From Gaoshiqia sediminis (GTDB taxonomy: Bacteria; Bacteroidota; Bacteroidia; Bacteroidales; Prolixibacteraceae), in assembly GCF_025907915.1 (NCBI RefSeq), contig NZ_JAPAAF010000006.1:1-64000 (forward strand): a stretch of 64,000 bases of DNA, given 5' to 3'. Positions 1 through 8,500 of the stretch are shown here, piece after piece. Below the pieces are notes generated by a model, which ran no database searches, was not told the DNA's origin, and saw only the letters and a program-made list of their open reading frames with translations. The position numbers and the translations under genes are program-made. Position 1 is the first letter of the stretch; each line of letters begins with the position of its first letter.

Positions 1-1
1 A

Positions 2-433
2 TTAATGGCCAAAGAGATTCCTCATTTCCTGCATTTTCTTCTTCACAGAAAACTCGCTGCAAAAAATGAATCCCGAATGTGGTTCAATCCATCTGCACTC
101 GAGACTCCCGCACTTCAGAAAATCAAAAAATACAATACAAACAAGCTTGAAATGGAAATGGCGACCTATTGCCGTGATGTGATGGAGGGATTGCAAAAGG
201 ACAAAATGCGCTGTTGCCCGAAGGACCTGCTGGAAGTATTGCGGGAGTCAGGGCTCCGGGCCGACATTACTGTGATCCGGAACATACTCAAAGACAATTG
301 GGAACTGACGTCTGAAAAGAACGGCGAATACAATTTTTATCATATCGGTACCGATGGGGAACTTGTTCCGGTGAAAAGAAAAGGACGTTACATGGAAGTT
401 GCAATCGCCGATCTGAACAAAATCCTGTTGTAA
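2..433 (+). CDS. C-terminal part of a mobile-element helicase/primase-helicase-like protein (5' end outside window)
   Basis: The reading frame is already open at the window edge, so the Met at position 5 is probably internal and only the last ~143 residues are visible. The visible part has a 'PHFLHFL..R.L..KNESRMWF.P..L.T.AL' segment, which resembles the C-terminal region of VapE/DUF5906-like primase-helicases common in Bacteroidota mobilizable elements. A winged-helix-like tail follows. The ATPase core would lie upstream and cannot be checked. Its position before a primase and mobilization genes supports a role in element replication. The family call rests on remembered family pattern. Confidence 0.5.
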   Translation, partial: LMAKEIPHFLHFLLHRKLAAKNESRMWFNPSALETPALQKIKKYNTNKLEMEMATYCRDVMEGLQKDKMRCCPKDLLEVLRESGLRADITVIRNILKDNWELTSEKNGEYNFYHIGTDGELVPVKRKGRYMEVAIADLNKILL

Positions 434-489
434 TGTTGAGTTTAGCTATTAAACAATTGAAAATAGGACAGATACACACCCCAACAATC

Positions 490-610
490 ACACAACAAAT
501 ACACAACAAAATCCTGTTTGTTATGGCCGGACTACAACACCGCTTTCATTTGTTGTGCTTTTGTTGAGTCTGTATTAAGTTGAAATAATGCAGGTTAGCC
601 ATTATCCACA
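490..610. other. Candidate replication origin: CACAACAAA repeats and DnaA box
   Basis: The 202-nt gap between the helicase-like and primase genes has CACAACAAA at 491-499 and 502-510, and the same 9-mer inverted at 549-557. A perfect DnaA box, TTATCCACA, lies at 602-610, directly followed by more CA-rich ACAACA repeats. Iteron-like repeats plus a DnaA box between two replication genes are what a vegetative origin of a mobilizable element would show. The DnaA box and repeats are directly visible; origin function is inferred. Low-complexity ACA tracts could give some of this by chance. Confidence 0.4.
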
Positions 611-635
611 ACACAACAACAAAAATTTGACACTT

Positions 636-1538
636 ATGGCACTCACTGAAATAAAACAAATAAGTATCAAGGGTTATCTTCAGAATATGGGGGTTCTTCC
701 CAAAAAAGAGTTCGCTTACTACGGAATGTACTTTAGTCCGTTCCGTGACGACCACAATGCAAGCTTCAAGGTGGATTACCGCCAAAACCTTTGGTATGAC
801 TTCGGCACCCAGGAAGGCGGTTCAATCATCGATCTGGTGATGAAACTGGAGAACTGCGCTTTTCATGAGGCTGCAGCCAAACTGGAGAAGGACGTTGTAG
901 GTGTCGCCCTGAATTCTTTTTCTTTTCACCGGGATTCTATACCTGCTAAGCCAAAAAACAGGAAACCGGCAATGACCATTCGAAACATTTGCACCATTTC
1001 CCATCCCAAATTAGCAGCCTGGATAAGCACACGAAAAATTGACCTGTCCCTGGCAAACCTGTATTGCAGGGAAGTTCATTACCAGGTAAAGGACAACGTT
1101 TATTTCTCGCTTGGCTTCGGAAACGACAAGGGTGGATACGAACTGGCCAGTCCCTCAAATTTTAAAGGCTGCATTCCGCCAAAAGATATTACGACTGTAA
1201 AAAATGGTCATGGCAACTGTTTGGTATTTGAAGGCTTTTGGGACTTTCTTTCCTATTTAACACTACAAAAACTCGAAAAGACGCAGTACGATGTTGCAGT
1301 GCTCAACTCGGTGGCCAATGTTCAAAAGTCACTGGCTTTTCTGACAGACCACAGAAATATATTTGCTTATCTGGATAATGATGAAAGCGGACGAAAAGCT
1401 GTTCAGGTAATCAAAGCATCATGCTTTTCTGTCGATGACAGGTCGGTAAAGTATGCTGCATACAAAGACCTCAATGATTATTTATGCGGCAAAAAACAGG
1501 TCCGGCAAATGGAAAAAGGCAGGGGTTTTAGGCTGTAA
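636..1538 (+). CDS. DNA primase-like protein, CHC2-type N-terminus plus Toprim domain
   Basis: A 300-residue protein when started at ATG 636. The frame stays open upstream to 588, but 636 gives the conserved start and leaves the DnaA box non-coding. Residues ~30-70 (FSPFRDDHNASF... WYDFGTQEGGSIIDLVM) match the zinc-binding CHC2 primase region, although the usual Cys ligands are not evident. Residues ~195-255 carry Toprim features, including a Glu in VFEGFWDFLSYL and an acidic DND in AYLDNDESGRKA. This is the usual short primase of Bacteroidota mobilizable transposons, expected to prime element DNA synthesis in the cytoplasm. It lies just upstream of the mob genes. Confidence 0.75.
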   Translation: MALTEIKQISIKGYLQNMGVLPKKEFAYYGMYFSPFRDDHNASFKVDYRQNLWYDFGTQEGGSIIDLVMKLENCAFHEAAAKLEKDVVGVALNSFSFHRDSIPAKPKNRKPAMTIRNICTISHPKLAAWISTRKIDLSLANLYCREVHYQVKDNVYFSLGFGNDKGGYELASPSNFKGCIPPKDITTVKNGHGNCLVFEGFWDFLSYLTLQKLEKTQYDVAVLNSVANVQKSLAFLTDHRNIFAYLDNDESGRKAVQVIKASCFSVDDRSVKYAAYKDLNDYLCGKKQVRQMEKGRGFRL

Positions 1539-1572
1539 TAAAAGGCTGTTTTTTCAGGGGAAGCAAGTTTAT

Positions 1573-1591
1573 GTTTTGGTAATACCAAAAC
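1573..1591. other. Inverted repeat upstream of mob genes, candidate oriT
   Basis: GTTTTGGT-aat-ACCAAAAC is a perfect 8-nt inverted repeat with a 3-nt loop, followed by CCCTTCATC. It lies between the primase gene and the MobC-like gene, the usual place for oriT in MobC/relaxase modules, where an inverted repeat flanks the nic site. It has no following T-run, so it is a poor intrinsic terminator for the primase gene. The nic position cannot be assigned. Confidence 0.4.
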
Positions 1592-1637
1592 CCCTTCATC
1601 ATCCCGCTGGTCTTAACACAAAATTCAGAAAACAGAT

Positions 1638-1985
1638 ATGAGATACAAAAATGGCCGACCAGTCAAACGATTGGGTGAAAAAATGGCCTATCACATTAAC
1701 GTAAAAATGGGAACGATCGACTATTACACGCTCAAGGCAAAAGCCAGGGAAGCTGATGTGAGTTTCAGCGAATGCATCCGTCAGCTCATCAGAAGAGCTT
1801 ACGTGAAACAGCGGCTCTCGCCTGAGTTACATGATCATATCCGAAAACTGTCCGGAATGGCCAACAACTTAAACCAGATTGCCCGCAAAGCAAACGCTGC
1901 GGGATATTCCGATGCCCGGCTTGAATACCTATATCTGGCTGGCAAGATTGACAACCTATTGAATCAAATCCGTCATGATGGCTAA
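1638..1985 (+). CDS. mobC: MobC-family relaxosome accessory protein
   Basis: A 115-residue protein. The N-terminal half looks like a ribbon-helix-helix DNA-binding unit (INVKMGTIDYYTLKAKAREADVSFSECIRQLIRRA). The C-terminal half has the LSGMANNLNQIARKAN motif typical of MobC (PF05713). MobC proteins bind oriT and help the relaxase melt and nick DNA. The next gene, a relaxase, overlaps it by 11 nt, which indicates translational coupling. An alternative start at 1683 would remove 15 basic residues; 1638 is kept because the basic leader is plausible for a DNA-binding protein. Confidence 0.8.
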   Translation: MRYKNGRPVKRLGEKMAYHINVKMGTIDYYTLKAKAREADVSFSECIRQLIRRAYVKQRLSPELHDHIRKLSGMANNLNQIARKANAAGYSDARLEYLYLAGKIDNLLNQIRHDG

Positions 1986-2880
1986 GATTGTAAAAGGACA
2001 GGGATTCCGGGGCGTTGTGAACTACGTCCTGGATCAATCCAAAGGCACCGAGATTTTGGACAGCCAGGGAGTGCGCCTTAAAAATGCCGGTTCGATCATT
2101 GACAGTTTTGTTTTTCAATCGGAAATGAACACCAGGATAAAAAAACCAGTTGGTCATATATCACTTGATTTCTCAGCGCAGGACCTGGGGGAATTGAGCA
2201 ACAGCCTGATGGTGAAAATCTCACAGGAGTACATGAACTTGATGGGAATTTCCAATACGCAGTACATTCTTTGCCGTCACTTTGACAAGGAGCATCCACA
2301 TGTGCACTTGGTTTTTAACCGCGTGGATAATGAGGGCAAAACAATCTCTGATCGAAACGACCGATACCGAAGCGGAAAAATCTGCAAAGAACTGACCGAA
2401 AAACATGGTTTATATTTTGCTTTGGGGAAAGAACATGTGAAGGTGCAACGGTTAAAAGAACCGGATAAAACCAGATATGAAATCTATGAATCATTGAAAG
2501 CAATCCTTCCAACATGCCATAACTGGGATCAAATTATTGCAGGGCTAAAACAATATGGCATTGGTGTGACCTTTAAGTTCAAAGGGAAAACCAGCGAAAT
2601 ACAGGGAGTTGTTTTCGATAAAAACGGCTATTCATTCAATGGCTCCAAAGTAGATCGACAATTCAGTTTTTCAAAAATTACCTTTCAGCTCAAACAGAAT
2701 ATTTCTGAGCAAGTTTACCAAAAAACGCAAATCCATTACCATATTCCGGATCACCTGGTCGCAGGAAATATTCTCAAAAGCTTATTCTATCAAATGGGGA
2801 AACACCCTGCTGTAAACGAAAACCGGACAAAACAAGATGCTGTGCCAAAACTCAAAAGAAGAAGAGGGATAAGGAGGTAA
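1975..2880 (+). CDS. MOB relaxase (mobilization nuclease)
   Basis: A 301-residue relaxase-domain protein (PF03432 type). The histidine triad is clear: RHFDKEHPHVHLV at residues 101-113, with H102, H107, H109 and H111. The likely strand-transfer tyrosine is Y17 (GVVNYVLD). It would nick oriT and carry the 5' end covalently during conjugative transfer. At ~300 residues it is a compact relaxase without a primase or helicase extension, as expected for a mobilizable rather than self-transmissible element. The start overlaps mobC by 11 nt; ATG 1975 and ATG 1978 are both possible. No coupling protein or type IV secretion genes are present, so transfer would depend on a helper. Confidence 0.88.
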   Translation: MMAKIVKGQGFRGVVNYVLDQSKGTEILDSQGVRLKNAGSIIDSFVFQSEMNTRIKKPVGHISLDFSAQDLGELSNSLMVKISQEYMNLMGISNTQYILCRHFDKEHPHVHLVFNRVDNEGKTISDRNDRYRSGKICKELTEKHGLYFALGKEHVKVQRLKEPDKTRYEIYESLKAILPTCHNWDQIIAGLKQYGIGVTFKFKGKTSEIQGVVFDKNGYSFNGSKVDRQFSFSKITFQLKQNISEQVYQKTQIHYHIPDHLVAGNILKSLFYQMGKHPAVNENRTKQDAVPKLKRRRGIRR

Positions 2881-2882
2881 AA

Positions 2883-3494
2883 ATGAGAAAGAATGTAAAT
2901 GTTGTAGCGGTCCTGTTTGAAGAGATCAACACCCTACTGAAAACCATTGACCGGAAAATCGACAATCAGCACCAAAAGCTGGAAGATGCTGCCACCAAAG
3001 CAGACCTTCCAAGCGAAAAGATTGCCATTGAAAAGACTTTCCTGCTAACATCCCGTAATCTATCGGTCTTGGACCAAAAACTTAACCAGCTCTCAGTATC
3101 TGTTCAAGAGTCAGAAGATCAAATTCGTTCAGGGTTTGAAAGCGTTCTTTCAACTTTAAGAGACCAGGAAAACGAGCGAATCGCCCGCCACAAGCGCCAG
3201 CTTAAACTAAAATCAAGAAATGTGATCATGGCTTTCGTCTTTCTTTTCCTCTTGTTTACCGTCTCGCTGATCGGGAATATTTATCAAAGAAATGAACTAA
3301 CGCGCATGAGCGATAATGATCTCAAGTACCGGTATATCAAAATGGTTGGTGGGATTAACGCGGAGGAGCTTTCCAAATTGGAAGATATGTTTCACATCAA
3401 CAAGGACAAAGAGTTGATTAGGGAAATTCGGGCAGAGGTGAAGAAATTTGAAAGGGATAAGCAAGAGCAGATTAAAGATTTGGAACGAAAATAA
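2883..3494 (+). CDS. Mobilization-associated coiled-coil membrane protein
   Basis: A 203-residue protein beginning 2 nt after the relaxase stop, so cotranscribed with it. Residues 10-105 are strongly helical and charged (coiled-coil-like). One membrane segment spans about residues 114-134. The C-terminal 60 residues are again charged and helical. No enzymatic motif is seen. Proteins of this build commonly follow relaxase genes in Bacteroidota mobilizable elements. A role anchoring the relaxosome at the membrane is inferred from position and topology only. Confidence 0.55.
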   Translation: MRKNVNVVAVLFEEINTLLKTIDRKIDNQHQKLEDAATKADLPSEKIAIEKTFLLTSRNLSVLDQKLNQLSVSVQESEDQIRSGFESVLSTLRDQENERIARHKRQLKLKSRNVIMAFVFLFLLFTVSLIGNIYQRNELTRMSDNDLKYRYIKMVGGINAEELSKLEDMFHINKDKELIREIRAEVKKFERDKQEQIKDLERK

Positions 3495-3951
3495 ATGGAA
3501 TGAAATTGAAGAGATTAACTGCTCGTGGTCAACAAAAATCAAGTTGCGATCCTTAAACCTCTTTGCGTATCACACTTACATCGTTTCAATATTTCATATC
3601 ATCTTGAGCACAAGAGACAGTGTCGATAAATAAGCAGCGAATTCTAAAATTTTACAAGTCAATGAACTTTGGCGGATTATCAAGAGAACTTCCTCAAGTT
3701 CACCAATCTATACCGGACACTTATATCACGTCATACCATCTTCTAAAAAAAAGTAGACTTTTCTTAAAAAAGCACCTGATCATTAATTAATTAAATTAAT
3801 CTGGTATCGAAATAACAAATTGACCGTTTTGCAGTTGGCAATGGCTGAATCCTTTGTTATCCTTTTTCATCTTCTTAGCTCATCGATGTCGTTATTTTGC
3901 TTCAGGCCATTGATGTAAGCGATCACACACTCAAAAAGACCGTAAGCTGGA
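3495..3951. other. Gene-free stretch at the probable edge of the mobile element
   Basis: This 457-nt stretch separates the mob module from host-type genes. Short open frames here have no recognisable family and no convincing start. It includes an AT-rich palindromic run around 3782-3800 (ATTAATTAATTAAATTAAT). An attachment site or element end could lie here, but no direct repeat pair was found inside the window. Confidence 0.4.
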
Positions 3952-4290
3952 CTACAACAATTTTGCCTGTGAAGTGGGTTTTGGCGCTTTGACGACCAGG
4001 ATACGCGCAACTACATCCGACTGATTCGACAGGCAATGAACAATACCTTTCGGACTTTCGACCAGGCTGTCTTTTCGCACCGGGATGGTTTCATCTCCCA
4101 CTCTCACATCCGGTTTGCCTTCTAAAATGTAAAAGAAAACGTCAACTGGAGTGATGTGCGGTTTTAATGATTCGCCAGGCTGCAGTGTAATGTGCATGGC
4201 CTGGGCACTTTCACTGTCGTATAGTTGACGTACATCCACTTTGTGCGGAGTTTCAACAATTGGAGTCTTTTGAACTTCTGCTATTTTCAT
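3952..4290 (-). CDS. Small single-domain cupin protein
   Basis: A 112-residue beta-sandwich cupin. It has the G-rich first motif (MHITLQPGESLKPHITPVDVFFYILEG) and the second motif (PKGIVHCLSNQ). The metal-binding set is partial: H in LKPHITP, the following Glu (YILEG) and H in GIVHCL. Its ATG overlaps the stop of the upstream TetR gene by 1 nt (TAATG), so the two are translationally coupled and probably under the same repressor. A role in binding a small molecule or in detoxification is plausible; the substrate is unknown. Confidence 0.75.
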   Translation of the reverse strand: MKIAEVQKTPIVETPHKVDVRQLYDSESAQAMHITLQPGESLKPHITPVDVFFYILEGKPDVRVGDETIPVRKDSLVESPKGIVHCLSNQSDVVARILVVKAPKPTSQAKLL

Positions 4291-4868
4291 TATTTTAAAA
4301 TTATAAGTTTAACTGATTGAATTAATTTATTGCCTTCATCTTGCAGGTCAAATGTAAATCCCGAAATTTGCCACTTCTTTACGAATAAACGAAGAGCTCC
4401 CATAATGATGACGGCTAAATGAGCCGCATCAATATCGTTACGTAACTCATTGTTGTTTTGGCCTTCATTTAAAATGGTCAGCAGTATTTTGTTATTCTGC
4501 TCAATTAGCTCAGAAATTTTTTCGATGAGTACTTTCTCATTGCGAAACATTTCTTCAGAAAACACAACCGAAGCCAGTGAAGGCATTTCTGAGAATGATC
4601 TAAAATGTTTTTTAAATAGCTGTTCAATTTTTTGAGCAGCCGATTCTTCTGATTTTAACTCAGATGAAAATATGTCGTTGCTGTTTTGTTTCATCAAATC
4701 AAGAATGGAAACCAGGATCTGTATTTTGTTCTCAAAATGTCGATAGATGGCTGGTTCGGTAATCCCTAACTTTTTCGATAGGTTTTTTATTGTCAGGCTC
4801 TGAATGCCATTTTCATTGATTAGTCCGAGTGCGGTTTCAATAATTTCCTGTTGTCTTGCTGTCTGCAT
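4290..4868 (-). CDS. TetR/AcrR-family transcriptional regulator
   Basis: A 192-residue protein with an N-terminal TetR helix-turn-helix (SLTIKNLSKKLGITEPAIYRHFENK, residues ~24-48) and a variable helical ligand-binding domain. It is clearly paralogous to the TetR at 14430-15017 (shared IKNLSK..GI.EP.IYRHFE.K). A perfect inverted repeat at 4913-4938 lies 45 nt upstream of its start, next to a TACCTTTG -7 box, so autorepression of tetR-cupin is likely. The matching half-site core also occurs before the second TetR and before the RND operon. Confidence 0.88.
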   Translation of the reverse strand: MQTARQQEIIETALGLINENGIQSLTIKNLSKKLGITEPAIYRHFENKIQILVSILDLMKQNSNDIFSSELKSEESAAQKIEQLFKKHFRSFSEMPSLASVVFSEEMFRNEKVLIEKISELIEQNNKILLTILNEGQNNNELRNDIDAAHLAVIIMGALRLFVKKWQISGFTFDLQDEGNKLIQSVKLIILK

Positions 4869-4903
4869 AGGCCTGTTATTTACTCTTTTTTAAATATCTC
4901 TTT

Positions 4904-4938
4904 CAAAGGTATAAAGTTAGTTAATAAACACTAACTTT
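4904..4938 (-). promoter_or_regulatory. TetR operator and promoter of tetR-cupin
   Basis: On the minus strand a Bacteroidota-type -7 box, TACCTTTG, lies at 4911-4904. Immediately upstream, 4913-4938 is a perfect inverted repeat, AAAGTTAGT-N8-ACTAACTTT (9-nt arms, 8-nt spacer). A repressor bound there would block the promoter. The core GTTAGT-N8-ACTAAC recurs at 15020-15053 and 22029-22048. Confidence 0.75.
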
Positions 4939-4947
4939 CAAATAAAA

Positions 4948-5592
4948 TTAAGGATGAATTTTCTCCAGACAGTTCACCGAAAGATTGCCAAACCCGTCAT
5001 TCCCGTCTTCGGAATACTCCCAGCCACGATATTTTAAAATTTTTATCAACTCACGATTTACCATTCCATGAGCTACTACCAAGGCCCAACCATTTCTATG
5101 CGCAAAAGCTGTTAGTTCATCCGTGAAAGTATTCAGTTCATCGATCCGTTCCCTGTAGCCGGATTTCTCTCCCTTATTTATCCCGGCCATCCAGGCGACA
5201 CGCGAAATAAAAAGCCACCCTTTTACCGGAAGCTGTATAACTGGCACCTGCACTACCTGGTAATCGAGTTCGGATAATGTGCTGTCAATTTTTAGTACAG
5301 CATTTCCACTTAATAGAATTTCTGCCGTTTCTTGTGCCCGTGGTTGCGGGCTACAAAACACAGTGTCCAGTTTTTCGTAATCGGCCACCTTCTGTAATAC
5401 CCCTTCCGGATTGAATGCTTCCACACCGGCTACATTGTATGCTGCCTTGTACTTGGACGAATTTTTTGATGTTCCCCAACCGGGTTTTTCCAAAGCAACA
5501 GTAGCATGACGCACTAAATAAATCCGGGGATTTGTGTGGGCGATTATCCCGTTAAGTAGGATAGATGATATGATGCAAAATTTTAAAAGCAT
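4948..5592 (-). CDS. Exported histidine phosphatase family protein
   Basis: A 214-residue protein with a hydrophobic N-terminal export segment (residues 1-19) followed by the catalytic RHA signature (YLVRHATVALEKPGWG, R28-H29). It continues with the FCSPQPRAQETAEI motif and the second catalytic His in VVAHGMVNRE. This is a phosphoglycerate-mutase-like/SixA-like acid phosphatase, probably periplasmic. The start lies 1 nt after the stop of the Omp85-type gene, so it is the last gene of the four-gene operon. The substrate is unknown; the operon context suggests a nucleotide or phosphorylated envelope component. Confidence 0.85.
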   Translation of the reverse strand: MLLKFCIISSILLNGIIAHTNPRIYLVRHATVALEKPGWGTSKNSSKYKAAYNVAGVEAFNPEGVLQKVADYEKLDTVFCSPQPRAQETAEILLSGNAVLKIDSTLSELDYQVVQVPVIQLPVKGWLFISRVAWMAGINKGEKSGYRERIDELNTFTDELTAFAHRNGWALVVAHGMVNRELIKILKYRGWEYSEDGNDGFGNLSVNCLEKIHP

Positions 5593-5593
5593 A

Positions 5594-8500
5594 TCAAAAC
5601 TGATAATTCACAGAAAAATTAAATAACCGGTCATCGGAACTAGTAGCAAAAGAGATGCTTACCACAGCCATGTCGAAGGGTGAAAACCAAAGACCAAGGC
5701 CGGTACCATTGTGCCATTTTTTCGAATCTTCACCTTCGAGCCAAACACGGCCGATATCGTTAAATGCCAACACACCCGCTGTTCCGTTGAGTAAGTAGGT
5801 TTGAAACTGCTTCATCCGGATACGTATTTCGGCATTTAGATAAAGCGATGCATCGCCATAAAAACGGGTTTGCCGGTATCCCCGCAGATTTTCCGTGCGT
5901 CCCAGTTTTGCTGCTTCGTGGAAAGCGTAATCACCAAACAATTTTTCGCCGCCGATCCGCAGGGCATACACTACACGTGGCCTTTGGGAGAAACTCAGAT
6001 AAGCAACCCAGTCACCCGATACTTTAAAAAAATTCCTGGTATGGTCATTAAGTCCGACAAAGTAGCTAGCACGCGTATTTAGATGCATTCCATGGGTGGG
6101 AAACGTATTGCTCCCGACAAATTCTTCTTCTTCTTTTCGCTGTATTTCTGCAAGTGTATTGAATTCATATTTAAAATAACCACCGCCATAAGAGTGGGGC
6201 ATGAGGTCAATATCAGTCAAACCGTTTCCAATCTGCGCAATATACCGGCCTGAAGTTTCTTCAGCATCGGCATAATTGTAAAGCAAACCAGGTCCTGCTT
6301 TATGAATTCTATCGGCATCAAGCCATTTAATAAAGTCTAGCTGTGCATGAAAACTGCTCATTCGTAGGCGGTAAAATTCTTTTTCAGATTTAGGAACTTC
6401 CCATTTGGTTTCGTTTCCCATACCGAAATAATTTCCGGCAAATTCTGGGGAATTATAACCTGTGCTAAAGTTGATGTCGACACGGCGCAATGGATAGCTG
6501 TTTTGGGCACCAGCGCGGAGGTTGAAGGCATTGGATGCAAAAGCATAATTCCCCAAAACTTCGTATCGTTGCTGTCGATACCTTGAGTATTTTGTAAAAA
6601 CCGGACCACCTCCCAGAAATGTGCCGTCATCCGGATTGTATCCGGAGAATATTCCGAGGTAAATCACATCATATTGAAAGTGTTCCCTGTCGTATTCTAA
6701 TGCATCCGGGTCATAGCGGGTTTTCAGCCTGTCGGAAAGTTCCGGTGAAATTTCTGTAGTCTTTTTGTCGTAAACCGATACTTTTTTTTGTTTTAACTTC
6801 TCACCTGAAATTATCTCATCTTTATTTTTCCCGCCAATAATCTTTAGATCAATTCTCAGACGATGATTCCCCTTCAGTTCGAACCGGTCTTCCCCTTGCC
6901 GTCCATACAAGTGTATTTTTTTAGTTTCTGCGGCATAAAACGTACGATGGTAAAATTGCAGTCCTTTTTGTCCCTTCTTTTTTAGTTCATATCCCGAAAT
7001 CTGGAGCACCGTATCTGAAGACGCCATGATTTCGAAGAAATCAGACTCCTCCGTACCGGTAACGCTTACCTCTTTTGTCAGAGACAAATACAGTTTGCGT
7101 GCCATGGGTTCTAGGTTTTCGATGCGGGCTTTCAAAATGCGGGCTGTTTCCGGAGCACACAACGGGTAAACTTCTTTTGGAAAAGCATGCATAGCAGCAT
7201 CTATCCGTTGACCCGTCAGTAAAATTTTGAGTGAATCGATTTGCCGGAGCCAGTCTTCCCAATCGGCTTGAACAAGAAAAGAGCGATCGAAGTACCGTGC
7301 GTTAAACGATTGCCCCTCCATATTCTCTGTATAGTCGGTATACCCTTGGAGTTTTGGAAGTAGCCATTTACGAGCGGCAATCCACGGTATAACGCCCTCG
7401 TTTAGAAAAAAGGCCTGATCGCGGTCGCGCGGAATGGGTTTGTAAATCGTTTGTCCGTTACGTTCAAAACCTGCCCATCTCCACTGGTCTTCGTGCCGGT
7501 CCCAGTCGTTTATCACAATATCGAACAGGCGGGCACGCAGCACAGCATCTTCGTCCACAACATGATTGGAAGAAGCGGTAGTTTTTTCTATCACTTTCGC
7601 GGTGGAAATAATGTTTCTCGAACGCCCAAAGCCGTCCACATCGCTGCGGTCGTCGTCGGGGCGCTCTTCGAAAAGGAACAACTTTTCCGCCACATCGCGC
7701 CGGTAAATCCCAAAGCGAGGGTCGTCCGGTACATAAACTAGCTCCGGATTGGTGTGAAAAACACCTGCATGTTCAGCCAGTGCCGCCACTACCGGGGCCG
7801 CGTAAGGATTGGATGCCGAAATCTGATCTTGTACCAAATCTACGGCAAACGTTTTGTGCAACTCTTCCGGCACAGCGCCTTCCACAAATTTGTCGATGGA
7901 ACGAAGCACATACTGTTTTCCTATGTCATCCTCTAGGCGTAGGGACAAGGTTTGCTGTCCTCCACCTCGCTTTAATATTTTCAAACCTCCTTTCCTTATG
8001 CCAATGTCGAACACCTTTACTTTTACAGGGACTTTCCAGATATCCCGATAATTTTTTCCTAAGTATTTGTAGGTCGATTCATCGATGTTGTATCGAAAAC
8101 TAGCAATCACCTCCGTACTATCAGGTAGTTGCATTAAGACTTTGGATATGGGGTTGTCATCCGAGAAGACTTTTCTGTAGAGTACTTTCCTGAAAACCGT
8201 CTCTTGGCTATTGAAAAATGCTATGTCGCATTGTCCCTCAGGAGCAAAGGAGAGTTGAGCAAAGCCTTTTTCTTCTGAGCCGAATTCTGGAGAATCTTTT
8301 CGCACGTATTCTCCGTCGTGCCAGGATCCTGAAATAACAAAATGATTATTGTTATACTGAAAATATTGCATGTTTTCCTCGCCGGAAGAAACATACAACA
8401 CTTCTGGGTATTTTTTTAGAACAGAAAGTAAACCATTCCGAAAATCCTTAAAGTCGGGATGCTGGTTATCGTCCCGATTGCCCGGAAATTTGCGGTAAAA

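Noticed and set aside
588-635. Upstream start of the primase-like gene
   Set aside because: Starting at 588 would make the DnaA box and CA-rich repeats coding. The start at 636 gives the expected N-terminus.
434-635. CRISPR-like array from the ACAACA repeats
   Set aside because: Repeats are only 9 nt, irregularly spaced and partly inverted, with no spacers of equal length.
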